DNA of 64,000 bases, taken from the NCBI RefSeq assembly GCF_003610015.1, contig NZ_AP018933.1, positions 496,001 through 560,000 of the forward strand. The letters are read 5' to 3'. The notes under the pieces are model-generated. The model did no database searches, was not told the DNA's origin, and was given only the letters and a program-made list of their open reading frames with translations. Position numbers and translations under genes: made by a program. This DNA is from Zymobacter palmae. Its GTDB lineage: Bacteria > Pseudomonadota > Gammaproteobacteria > Pseudomonadales > Halomonadaceae. Of this stretch, positions 56,910 to 64,000 are shown piece by piece (within the stretch, counting starts at the first letter, position 1; each line of letters opens with the position of its first letter).

Positions 56910-57074
56910 ATGGCTGCATCGCATACCAATGCCGCGAAAAAGATGGTGATGAAAACCTGCTACCGCTCGCAAACAGAGAAACCGCGCAAAGGCAAAGGGG
57001 CTTATACCCGCAAAGCCAAGCACGCAAAGGCCGGCCCGTCCGGCCTTTCTTTTATCTGCGCCATAGCGGCTTGA
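56910..57074 (+). CDS. arfA: ArfA-like alternative ribosome-rescue factor with in-frame terminator
   Basis: 54 codons. The basic core EKPRKGKGAYTRKAKH matches the KGKGSYxRK segment of ArfA, which recruits RF2 to ribosomes stalled on non-stop mRNAs as a backup to tmRNA. The N-terminal part (MAASHTNAAKKMVMKTCYRS) is poorly conserved, as usual. A terminator hairpin lies inside the frame at codons 39-49, so most transcripts should end before the TGA. This is the hallmark by which arfA is itself kept off by tmRNA. ATG at 56910 with AAGGA nine bases upstream. Short length makes this motif-based call less than certain. Confidence 0.75.
   Translation: MAASHTNAAKKMVMKTCYRSQTEKPRKGKGAYTRKAKHAKAGPSGLSFICAIAA
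57026..57056 (+). terminator. Intragenic terminator of the arfA-like gene
   Basis: AAAGGCCGG (57026-57034) pairs perfectly with CCGGCCTTT (57040-57048) around CCCGT, followed by CTTTTATC. It lies 18-48 bp before the stop codon, so transcription would end within the reading frame and yield a non-stop mRNA. Confidence 0.75.
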
Positions 57075-57318
57075 CGCTGCGCACTCTGATTATATCCTTC
57101 CTCTCCTGTTTACCCATCAGCTAGCGTGCCGATTTTTACTCGTCATTATTATCACTCTTATTTTTATGTTTAGTTGTTTATTATCACGCTTAATGATGAT
57201 CGTTGTAATAGCGCCATTCTGATATTTGTTGTGACAAAATCATTCTGCGATATTATACGTATTTTTGTGTATGGTGTAATAGGTAGTAGCTAATTAAAAT
57301 TATAAAAAAGGTGCTGTA

Positions 57319-58221
57319 GTGAGAAAACTTGATGATAATGGCCGTTTTTTTATTAAAAGCTCTGAATCTTTAGTCCTCCACGCCTATCCTGATCCCCTTA
57401 CAAAGGGTGAGCCGTATACCATCGGTTATGGTCACACTGACCGTGGAAAAATAAAGCCGGGTGATCGTATAACAGAGCAGCAGGCAGATGAACTCTTTGA
57501 TAAAGATATCGAGAAGTACGAACGCTGTGTGTCAGATGCGGTTACAGTTGAACTAACGGATGAGCAATTCAGTGCACTTGTTTCATTTTCATACAATGTG
57601 GGAGCAACTGCTTTTCTAAACAGTACGCTCTTAAAAGAACTGAATAACGGCCATTATGTTGAAGCTGGAAACCAGTTTGTTGTCTGGAATAAATCGAAAG
57701 GCAAGGTTTCGCCAGGCCTTACGAATCGGCGTCAGCATGAGCAGAATTTGTTTAACCAAGGCATCATCAAGAAAAGCCTTTCTTCTTCTAGCCTTGATGA
57801 ACTTACGTTGCGCTCCATCTCCATATTTTCTGAGATGCAAGGGGTTAAACTCGATGACCTTATGGCATTGTTTAATAATGAAGAGAATTTAAACAAGAAA
57901 AAAATCGAGCGAGATAAATTGTGGGAGCAATGGAACCAATCTACTTCTGATGAAAATCGTTATCGCAATATAGAAATGTATCATGATAAAGAGAAAAAGA
58001 TAGTAGAAGAATATGATAAGTTGAATGACGAAATTAGTGAGCTGATCAGTGCATCGACGAATATTGAATTGAAAATGATCGCTGATTTCAAAAGCTGTAT
58101 CGAATTATCATCCAGACACTATCAAGAAGAAATGCAGAGTGATGAATATATAGCATTGCAGAATGAAGTGGAGAAGGATTTTGAAGATGACGATGATGAA
58201 GACGACGACGTCATCATATAG
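57319..58221 (+). CDS. Phage-type lysozyme (GH24) with coiled-coil C-terminal extension
   Basis: 300 aa. Residues about 1-150 form a T4/endolysin-like muramidase: catalytic Glu16 in SSESLVLHAYPDP, Asp25 and Thr34 in EPYTIGYGHT, then LTDEQFSALVSFSYNVGATAF and the C-terminal NRRQHEQNLF. Residues about 160-300 are a charged, helical, probably coiled-coil region ending in an acidic run of Asp and Glu. There is no signal peptide. The gene is AT-rich, with codons such as AAA, GAT and ATA unlike its neighbours, so it is probably acquired. GTG start at 57319. No holin, spanin or other phage gene is nearby. Confidence 0.88.
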   Translation: MRKLDDNGRFFIKSSESLVLHAYPDPLTKGEPYTIGYGHTDRGKIKPGDRITEQQADELFDKDIEKYERCVSDAVTVELTDEQFSALVSFSYNVGATAFLNSTLLKELNNGHYVEAGNQFVVWNKSKGKVSPGLTNRRQHEQNLFNQGIIKKSLSSSSLDELTLRSISIFSEMQGVKLDDLMALFNNEENLNKKKIERDKLWEQWNQSTSDENRYRNIEMYHDKEKKIVEEYDKLNDEISELISASTNIELKMIADFKSCIELSSRHYQEEMQSDEYIALQNEVEKDFEDDDDEDDDVII

Positions 58222-58260
58222 CAATCAAGGCCACTCCTCGTCAGGGAGTGGCCTTGATTG
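58222..58260. terminator. Bidirectional hairpin between the lysozyme and HAD genes
   Basis: 16-bp perfect stem CAATCAAGGCCACTCC (58222-58237) with 58245-58260, 7-nt loop, one base after the lysozyme stop and 15 bp after the convergent HAD gene stop. Probably a shared terminator despite the poor U tract. Confidence 0.65.
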
Positions 58261-58275
58261 TCTAAAAAAGGGATT

Positions 58276-58938
58276 CTAGCGGCGCAGTGAGATGATCGGC
58301 CAGCCGCGGGCGCGGGCCATATCCGCCAGCGTGGGGTCGGGGTCGACGGCGATGGGGTGGTCGACGTACTCAAGCAGCGGCAGGTCGTTGTGTGAGTCGG
58401 TGTAGCAGTAGATGCCTGCACGTTCGATTTCTGGATGTTCGTCCAGCCATGCTTCAAGACGAATGACCTTACCTTCCTGAAAGCTGGGCACACCAGAAAT
58501 GCGGCCGGTATAGCGGCCCGTGGCGTCGGTCTCAAGGTCGATAGCGATCAGTTCATCCGCGCCAAGTGCTTCGGCGATCGGTTCGGTCACAAAGCGGTTA
58601 GTGGCCGTGATGATCATCAGGTAGTCGCCGCGGGCGCGGTGCTCTGCCAACAGGGCCTGTGCCTTCGGTAGCATCAGCGGTTCGATCACCTCGCGCATGA
58701 ACTGGCGATGCCAAGCATCCAGTTGCTCGCGGGAGGCTTTTGCCAGCGGGGCGACGCAGAACGCCTGATATTCGGCGACATCAAGATCGCCTGCGGTATA
58801 GGCTCGCAGGTAACGGTCATTTTCGGCGCGATGCTTCTTCTCATCGACGGCACCAATAGAAATAAGAAACTCGCCCCAAGAATAGTCACTGTCACCAGCG
58901 ATCAGGGTGTTGTCGAGGTCGAAAAGCGCAAGTCGCAC
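58276..58938 (-). CDS. HAD-family phosphatase (SerB/histidinol-phosphatase-like)
   Basis: 220-aa HAD-IB hydrolase. Motif I DLDNTL with nucleophile Asp ([15 protein letters not shown]), motif II Thr in IITATN, motif III Lys in EGKVIRL and motif IV in [12 protein letters not shown]. The GTG start at 58938 has GGAGG eight bases upstream, so the open frame to 58971 is not used. It is divergent from rppH, the same arrangement as in pseudomonads. Substrate may be histidinol phosphate or another small phosphate ester; not determined by sequence. Confidence 0.85.
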   Translation of the reverse strand: MRLALFDLDNTLIAGDSDYSWGEFLISIGAVDEKKHRAENDRYLRAYTAGDLDVAEYQAFCVAPLAKASREQLDAWHRQFMREVIEPLMLPKAQALLAEHRARGDYLMIITATNRFVTEPIAEALGADELIAIDLETDATGRYTGRISGVPSFQEGKVIRLEAWLDEHPEIERAGIYCYTDSHNDLPLLEYVDHPIAVDPDPTLADMARARGWPIISLRR

Positions 58939-59127
58939 GATAGAGCCTCCAGGCAGAAAGGGAAAACGCACAATGACATGCTACGCGTCATCACACCATA
59001 TTGTTGATGCTGTTTCATGCTTTATGGAAAAATGATGCCATGACAAGAGGCCCTTTGCCGAGGGGCATCTTCCATCTCCTTCGTCGGTCGTGGTTGGGCC
59101 GGCGCATTCTACGAGAGGAATGATCCC

Positions 59128-59595
59128 GTGATTGACCCGGATGGCTTCAGGCCCAATGTTGGCATCATCATTGCCAATCGTGTTGGGCAAGTGCTCTGGG
59201 CACGGCGGGTAGGGCAAAATGCATGGCAGTTTCCCCAAGGTGGAATCAAGCCTCACGAGACGCCGCGTCAGGCGCTGTTTCGGGAACTTGAAGAGGAGAT
59301 CGGGTTGTGCCCACAGGACGTTGAAGTGGTGGCCTGTACTCGAGGTTGGCTGCGCTATCGCTTGCCGCGTCGCATGATCCGCATGCATTCCCGACCGCTG
59401 TGTATCGGGCAGAAGCAGAAATGGTTCCTTTTGCGCCTGAAAGGGCAGGAGTCCCATATCTGCATGAATAAAACGTCTGAACCAGAGTTCGATGGGTGGC
59501 GTTGGGTCAGCTACTGGTACCCGCTGGGACAGGTGGTACCCTTCAAACGCGAGGTCTATCGACGCGCGCTTCACGAGCTAGCGCCGCGCCTGTAA
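59128..59595 (+). CDS. rppH: RNA pyrophosphohydrolase
   Basis: 155-aa Nudix enzyme removing pyrophosphate from 5' ends to start mRNA decay. [23 protein letters not shown] and the Nudix box [22 protein letters not shown] are canonical. GTG start at 59128 with GAGAGGA upstream; an ATG at 59120 is out of frame. ptsP, often next to rppH, is absent; lgt follows. Confidence 0.96.
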   Translation: MIDPDGFRPNVGIIIANRVGQVLWARRVGQNAWQFPQGGIKPHETPRQALFRELEEEIGLCPQDVEVVACTRGWLRYRLPRRMIRMHSRPLCIGQKQKWFLLRLKGQESHICMNKTSEPEFDGWRWVSYWYPLGQVVPFKREVYRRALHELAPRL

Positions 59596-59644
59596 GGGCG
59601 ATTGCGCGAGGCACGCAGGCTGATCCATCTGCTGTAAGCATCAT

Positions 59645-59678
59645 CAGGAGCCTGGCCGGAAACGGTCAGGCTCCTTGT
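59645..59678 (+). terminator. rppH terminator
   Basis: AGGAGCCTGGCCG pairs with CGGTCAGGCTCCT around GAAA, followed by TGTCC. Long stable stem, 50 bp after the stop. Confidence 0.65.
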
Positions 59679-59831
59679 CCATCCTGCCTGCTGTCTTTTC
59701 TCAATTGCACCGCTGCTCGTGCGTTCATCCCGCTTTATGAGTAGGGTACACTGAGAAACATCTATCCGTAGGCGTTGCCTGGAGTGCAGCGCATCTGCCA
59801 TTCGTGGTTGCGATCAAGGAGCTAGGGGCAC

Positions 59832-60644
59832 ATGCATTACCCCAATTTCGATCCAGTGCTACTTCAATTGGGACCGTTCAAGGTGCATTGGTACGGTCTC
59901 ATGTACGTTATCGGCTTTCTCGGTGCTTGGTTGTTGGCGCGCAGTCGCGCCCACCGACTGGGCATCTCTAGGCAGGCCGTCTCCGACATGATCTTCTACG
60001 GTGCGCTGGGCGTTGTGCTGGGCGGGCGTCTGGGGTACGTGCTGTTCTACGGTCTCGATCGCTTCTGGCAGGACCCGAGCTGGATCGTGCGCGTGTGGGA
60101 AGGGGGCATGAGCTTCCACGGCGGTCTGATCGGGGTGCTGGTCGCTGCGCTGGTCTTTGCGCGTCGTCATCGTCTTGGGTTCATTCAGCTGACGGACTTC
60201 ATTGCTCCGATCGTTCCGGTGGGCTTGGGAGCGGGGCGTTTGGGCAACTTCATCAATCAGGAGCTGCCAGGACGTGAAAGCACCCTGCCGTGGGCCATTG
60301 ATTATCCGCGCTATGGGGCCGTACTGCGCCACCCTTCGGCCATTTATCAAGGGTTGACGGAAGGGTTGGCGCTATTCGTCATCCTATGGTGGGTATCGCG
60401 CAAGCCTCGTCAGCGTGGTCTGATGTCAGGGCTGTTCATGCTGCTGTACGGTGCCTTCCGCTTCTTCACGGAGTTTTTCCGTATGCCGGACGAACAGTTG
60501 GGCTTCGTGGCCTTCGGTTGGATGACGCGTGGGCAGGAGCTGTGCTTGCCGATGGTGTTGATCGGCCTTGCGCTAATTGTATGGTCTCGCAGACAGCCTA
60601 TTGATCAACCTGTCGCTGCTGATACGACGCCTGCTGCGTCGTAA
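59832..60644 (+). CDS. lgt: Prolipoprotein diacylglyceryl transferase
   Basis: 270-aa inner membrane enzyme adding diacylglyceryl to lipobox Cys. About seven membrane segments. The Lgt signature GAGRLGNFINQELPGR, N-terminal VHWYGLMYVIGFLGAW and EGGMSFHGGLIG are intact. ATG at 59832 follows AAGGAGCTAGGGGCAC. thyA and folA follow after a terminator. Confidence 0.96.
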   Translation: MHYPNFDPVLLQLGPFKVHWYGLMYVIGFLGAWLLARSRAHRLGISRQAVSDMIFYGALGVVLGGRLGYVLFYGLDRFWQDPSWIVRVWEGGMSFHGGLIGVLVAALVFARRHRLGFIQLTDFIAPIVPVGLGAGRLGNFINQELPGRESTLPWAIDYPRYGAVLRHPSAIYQGLTEGLALFVILWWVSRKPRQRGLMSGLFMLLYGAFRFFTEFFRMPDEQLGFVAFGWMTRGQELCLPMVLIGLALIVWSRRQPIDQPVAADTTPAAS

Positions 60645-60665
60645 CGGATCATTAGCGCTAGCGTG

Positions 60666-60700
60666 CAGCCCCGATGTGCATTCGTGCATCGGGGCTGTTT
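60666..60700 (+). terminator. lgt terminator
   Basis: CAGCCCCGATG (60666-60676) pairs with CATCGGGGCTG (60687-60697), followed by TTTGC. Confidence 0.75.
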
Positions 60701-61085
60701 GCATCTGGAGTAGCCATAAGTGGGCGTCCAGCACCGTTGGCCGGTCACTCGTGATCGTGTTTTATGGATGTAAAGGGCGCGTGATGGTCGCTTTCTCATG
60801 AGGGCGCGCCCTCCATACTTGATCAGCCTTGAAAAAGCACATAGTCGCTAGGGCGAGTGACGTACGTCATCTTAAGGTCTACCTCGCTTATGATCGTTTT
60901 CCATTCTTGGGCGGCGTGCGGCGCGTGCTCTGCCGTGCATGGAAGTTGTGCTGCTGCATGCCGTCCACCTTCGGTCATGAAGGCTGCTCTTACGAGCGCG
61001 TCTGCGCTATCATGGCCCGCACTGACCTGTACGCTAGGTCATCCTTTTTGTCTGTCTGATATCCCGAATGCGATGAGAGGTGCTG
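60701..61085. other. lgt-thyA intergenic region
   Basis: 385 bp with the expected thyA promoter. No gene was recognised on either strand. Confidence 0.4.
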
Positions 61086-61880
61086 ATGCAGCCATATCTG
61101 AATTTGATGCGACATGTGCTGGAAAACGGTACGCGCAAGAGTGACCGTACGGGTACCGGTACGATCAGCGTTTTTGGTTATCAGATGCGTTTCGATCTGT
61201 CCGAAGGTTTTCCCTGCCTGACTACCAAGAAACTTCACCTGCGCTCCATCATTCATGAGCTGCTATGGTTTCTGCAGGGCGACACCAATATCGCGTATCT
61301 CAAGGAAAACGGTGTCCGTATTTGGGACGAGTGGGCTGATGAAGACGGCGAACTGGGGCCTGTCTACGGCTATCAGTGGCGCAGCTGGCCGGCACCGAAC
61401 GGTGAATCCATCGACCAGATCAGCACTCTGATCCAGCAGATCAAGACCAATCCTGATTCGCGTCGCCTGATTGTGTCGGCTTGGAACCCTGCGCTGGTCG
61501 ATCAGATGGCGCTGCCGCCGTGCCATGCTTTGTTCCAGTTCTACGTGGCGGACGGCAAGCTGTCGTGCCAGCTGTATCAGCGCAGTGCGGATATCTTCCT
61601 CGGGGTGCCGTTCAACATCGCCAGCTATGCGCTGTTGACGCACATGGTGGCGCAGGTATGCGGTCTCGAACCGGGTGAGTTTATCCATACGCTAGGCGAT
61701 GCCCACCTCTATCTGAACCATTTGGAACAGGCAGAGCTTCAGCTGACGCGTGAGCCGCGTCCGCGCCCGACGCTGGTGCTCAATCCCGAGGTTAAGGATA
61801 TTTTCGGTTTTACCTTCGAGGATATTGCGCTCGAAGGCTATGACCCGCATCCTCATATCAAGGCACAGGTATCTGTATGA
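61086..61880 (+). CDS. thyA: Thymidylate synthase
   Basis: 264-aa enzyme making dTMP from dUMP with methylenetetrahydrofolate. Catalytic Cys in [30 protein letters not shown] and [18 protein letters not shown] are conserved. ATG at 61086 gives the E. coli length; GTG at 61080 is an in-frame alternative, but GAGAGG spacing favours ATG. The stop overlaps the folA start (ATGA), coupling production of dihydrofolate to its recycling. Confidence 0.97.
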   Translation: MQPYLNLMRHVLENGTRKSDRTGTGTISVFGYQMRFDLSEGFPCLTTKKLHLRSIIHELLWFLQGDTNIAYLKENGVRIWDEWADEDGELGPVYGYQWRSWPAPNGESIDQISTLIQQIKTNPDSRRLIVSAWNPALVDQMALPPCHALFQFYVADGKLSCQLYQRSADIFLGVPFNIASYALLTHMVAQVCGLEPGEFIHTLGDAHLYLNHLEQAELQLTREPRPRPTLVLNPEVKDIFGFTFEDIALEGYDPHPHIKAQVSV

Positions 61881-62398
61881 GTGAACACGATGTTCCCGTG
61901 GCGATGATTGCCGCACTGTCGCGCAATCGCGTGATTGGTGCTGACAACAAGATGCCGTGGCATTTGCCTGAAGACCTCGGGCACTTCAAGCGTCTCACGT
62001 GGCAGAAACCGATCATCATGGGCCGCAATACGTTCGAGTCCATCGGGCGTCCGCTGCCGTCGCGCCATAACATCGTGCTGACGCGCGACCCTGAATTTGC
62101 TGCCGAAGGTGTTGTGGTCTGCCGTGATTGGCCCAGTGCACTGGCTGCTGCTCAGCAGTACGCGTTGGAGCACGGCGCAGAGGAGGTCATGGTCATCGGC
62201 GGCGGTCAGGTGTATGCCGAAGCCATGCCGGATGCCGACAAGCTCTATCTGACCGAGATCCGCATGACCGTCGAAGGCGATACGCGGTTTCCGCTATTGG
62301 AAGACGATGTCTGGCAGGAACAAGAGCGCGTGGCAGGGAACCCCGATGAAGGGCAGCCCTACTACGATTTCGTCACGTACGTACGCCAGTCACGCTAA
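61877..62398 (+). CDS. folA: Dihydrofolate reductase
   Basis: 173-aa NADPH-dependent enzyme. [51 protein letters not shown] and [15 protein letters not shown] are canonical; the catalytic acidic residue is in the LPEDL helix. The start at 61877 overlaps the thyA stop by four bases. Confidence 0.97.
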   Translation: MSEHDVPVAMIAALSRNRVIGADNKMPWHLPEDLGHFKRLTWQKPIIMGRNTFESIGRPLPSRHNIVLTRDPEFAAEGVVVCRDWPSALAAAQQYALEHGAEEVMVIGGGQVYAEAMPDADKLYLTEIRMTVEGDTRFPLLEDDVWQEQERVAGNPDEGQPYYDFVTYVRQSR

Positions 62399-62430
62399 GG
62401 CGGGCGGCTCAGGGAAGGCAGGAGAAGCAG

Positions 62431-63255
62431 GTGACAGGTTCTCTCGATACGCTTTTTGCGTCACTGGATCAGCAGATTCGCGATCTTGTACAGGAACGGC
62501 AGGCAGCCTTGGCACAGGTGGCATCGCTTGAGCAGGAGAATCACCGACTGCGCGAGCGGCTGGCGACGCTGGAAACGCGTCTGTCCAGTGTCGTGTCGCA
62601 TGTGCGGGCGATGGCCTCATGGGACGTTGCGTCCCCTGCGCAGGAGCAAGATGATCCCGCATGCGATGTGACAGCTTCATCATTGCCGTCTACGCTTGAG
62701 CAGCATGTCGAGACCACCTCTGAAGCCTCCTCTGCGACGGCCGATGAAGTACGTAGCGACTTCCCGTTGTCGGCTACCGATGAGAAGGTGGCCACAGCGC
62801 TTACCTCCTTGTCTAATGCCGAGACCAACACTGACATGTCTTCTTCCCTCGATAATGCCTCTGTGCAGGACCCGGCGGATGCGCCTTCTCCGCAGCAGCT
62901 GTTGAAGCAGTGGTATTCGCGCTATCCCAAAGCCTTCTTCAAGGCACATACACGTCCCTTGCAGATCGGCATTCATGAAGCGCTGATCGATGCTGAACCG
63001 TGGTCGGCGCGTCTGATCCGCCGCACGTTGGCCTGCTACGTCAATCTGCCACGCTATATGAAATCGGTACGACCGGGTGCACAGCGCGTCGATCTGGAAG
63101 GCCGGCCAGCCAGCCAGGTGACGGAAGAGGAAGCGCTGCATGCGCGCGAACAGCTCAAGCAGCTGCAGGCCCGTCAGAAAAGCCGTGAAGAAGAACAGCA
63201 GCAGCGACGCATGTCGACCAAGCTTGAAGCGTTGCAACGGCAGCACCAGCACTGA
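62431..63255 (+). CDS. ProQ/FinO-domain RNA-binding protein with N-terminal coiled coil
   Basis: 274 aa. Residues about 1-60 are a coiled coil (LDQQIRDLVQERQAALAQV, LEQENHRLRERLATLE). A Ser/Thr/Asp-rich, probably disordered linker follows (about 65-150). The FinO/ProQ domain spans about 150-240: LLKQWYSRYPKAFFKAHTRP, LQIGIHEALI, LIRRTLACYVNLPRYMKSV and GAQRVDLEGRPA. The C-terminus is Glu/Gln/Arg-rich and helical. GTG start at 62431 with AGGAG upstream. E. coli ProQ has its FinO domain at the N-terminus, so this is a reversed layout. Predicted to bind structured RNAs; it may be co-transcribed with thyA-folA. Confidence 0.85.
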   Translation: MTGSLDTLFASLDQQIRDLVQERQAALAQVASLEQENHRLRERLATLETRLSSVVSHVRAMASWDVASPAQEQDDPACDVTASSLPSTLEQHVETTSEASSATADEVRSDFPLSATDEKVATALTSLSNAETNTDMSSSLDNASVQDPADAPSPQQLLKQWYSRYPKAFFKAHTRPLQIGIHEALIDAEPWSARLIRRTLACYVNLPRYMKSVRPGAQRVDLEGRPASQVTEEEALHAREQLKQLQARQKSREEEQQQRRMSTKLEALQRQHQH

Positions 63256-63297
63256 ACGTGCAGTGAGCGCTAGGCGTTCGCACGCTCCCATCCAGTG

Positions 63298-63331
63298 AAA
63301 AGGAAGGACCTTCGGGTTCTTCCTTTTTTTA
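63298..63331 (+). terminator. Terminator of the thyA-folA-proQ-like unit
   Basis: AAGGAAGGACC and GGTTCTTCCTT form a stem closed by a TTCG tetraloop (63311-63314), followed by a long T run. Confidence 0.9.
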
Positions 63332-63533
63332 TTGGCCTATCTTTCGGTGTGGCATGCCGCATGCAACAAGGCGAGCACGAAGAGTGGACGCTCTTTTATA
63401 CCCGACCATACTGATAGTTATGGCAGTAGCAGGATAGTCAATTATCTTGTTAGCATGCTAATATATCGCATTATATGTATTCCTCCGGCCTGCACGCACA
63501 TGCATTGGCAAGACAGTGAGGTGGTAAACACTT

Positions 63534-63740
63534 ATGTGGTTACGTGAAATGGCGTGGGGAGGCGTTCTGGTCAGCCCCATGGTGATGTATTGCGCGATCA
63601 GCCTCGTGCTGCTGTTGAGCCTGAGGTTCTGGCTGCGCGATACGCGCATCGGTCGGGTGGCTTGGCGGGAAGGGTGGTTCGATGTAGCCCTTTTCATTTG
63701 CTTGCTGGCCGCCGTGATGTGGTTTTTTAGCGTGGTGTGA
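63534..63740 (+). CDS. DUF1656 small membrane protein (AaeX-like)
   Basis: 68-aa protein with two membrane segments (VLVSPMVMYCAISLVLLLSLRFWL and WFDVALFICLLAAVMWFFSVV) and the FDVALF core of DUF1656 proteins. These small proteins are encoded just before HlyD-type fusion proteins in aromatic-acid efflux operons (aaeXAB). The next gene, 48 bp downstream, is such a fusion protein, supporting the call. Confidence 0.8.
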   Translation: MWLREMAWGGVLVSPMVMYCAISLVLLLSLRFWLRDTRIGRVAWREGWFDVALFICLLAAVMWFFSVV

Positions 63741-63788
63741 TGCCTGACGAGGCGTCATGGCACGAGACTTGGTTCGAGGAATTCCTTC

Positions 63789-64000
63789 ATGCAGCGATTG
63801 ATGCGTTTCATCTTTACCGTCGCCGTGATTGCCGCTGCCGTGTTGGCCGGTATCTGGCTGTGGCGCTATTACATGTATACCCCGTGGACGCGTGATGCGC
63901 GCGTGCGGGCCGATATCGTGACCATCACGCCCGATGTGTCAGGATGGGTCGAGAATTTTAATGCCAACGATAAGCGGCTGGTACACAAGGGCGATTTGCT
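63789..64000 (+). CDS. HlyD-family membrane fusion protein (AaeA/EmrA-like), 3'-partial
   Basis: 70 codons visible. One N-terminal membrane anchor (FIFTVAVIAAAVLAGIWLW) is followed by YYMYTPWTRDARVRADIVTI and TPDVSGWVENF. The TPWTRDARVRADIV stretch is typical of AaeA and related periplasmic adaptors of aromatic carboxylic acid efflux. ATG at 63789 with GAGGA eight bases upstream. The rest and any inner-membrane pump lie beyond the window. Confidence 0.88.
   Translation, partial: MQRLMRFIFTVAVIAAAVLAGIWLWRYYMYTPWTRDARVRADIVTITPDVSGWVENFNANDKRLVHKGDL

Noticed and set aside
56704-57027. Two overlapping minus-strand frames over the arfA region
   Set aside because: They are opposite a plus-strand gene with RBS, ArfA core motif and terminator; no features of their own.

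Overview
The window reads as chromosomal DNA of a gammaproteobacterium, most likely a member of the Halomonadaceae (inference). The evidence is a moderately high GC content, a pseudomonad/Halomonas-type gene order (coaBC-dut-algC-argB-slmA; rppH-lgt-thyA-folA; holD-rimI; ftsY-ftsE-ftsX-rpoH; rpmB-rpmG-mutM) and a fermentative flavour (glutamate decarboxylase, GH13 glucosidase, a benzoylformate-decarboxylase-like ThDP enzyme). A Zymobacter/Carnimonas-like organism would fit, but sequence reading alone cannot settle the genus. Most of the window is well-conserved single-copy housekeeping DNA. No tRNA, rRNA, CRISPR array or insertion sequence was seen.

Layout. 0-6.3 kb: three paralogous peptide-ABC substrate-binding proteins on the minus strand, interrupted by a MarR-GNAT fusion regulator. 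6.9-12.1 kb: prfB (with the programmed +1 frameshift), lysS, a small acidic protein, bolA, a long holD-like psi subunit and rimI. 12.1-17.9 kb: zapB and rsmD on the minus strand, then ftsY-ftsE-ftsX and rpoH on the plus strand; ftsY carries a 330-bp perfect 12-bp tandem repeat. 18.2-25.2 kb: an accessory metabolic module of an M20 carbamoyl-amino-acid hydrolase, class 1B PyrD, PyrK, an MFS carboxylate transporter and a divergent XRE regulator, which I interpret as a candidate orotate/dihydroorotate utilisation locus. 25.4-32.4 kb: slmA, argB, algC, dut, coaBC, gpmA and radC. 32.4-35.2 kb: a gene-poor region with one lipoprotein and a CCCACTA heptamer repeat.

35.2-40.7 kb: rpmB-rpmG (long leader), mutM, an RlmI-type methyltransferase, trpS and pssA. 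40.7-49.2 kb: GH13 glucosidase, glutamate decarboxylase, ilvD, an AT-rich gap, a small membrane protein and the ThDP decarboxylase. 49.3-57.1 kb: nudE, hslR, hslO, tex, gshA, dsbB and a short arfA-like gene whose terminator lies inside the reading frame. 57.3-58.2 kb: an AT-rich phage-type lysozyme gene that looks acquired. 58.3-64 kb: a HAD phosphatase, rppH, lgt, thyA-folA, a ProQ/FinO-domain protein and the start of an AaeX/AaeA-type efflux operon cut by the window end.

The most interesting items are the PyrDK/carbamoylase/MFS/XRE module with shared TTAGAC motifs in its promoter regions, the FtsY minisatellite, the non-stop arfA architecture, and the proline/alanine-rich HolD. Protein families were assigned by recognising motifs and family sequences by eye; no database search was run.
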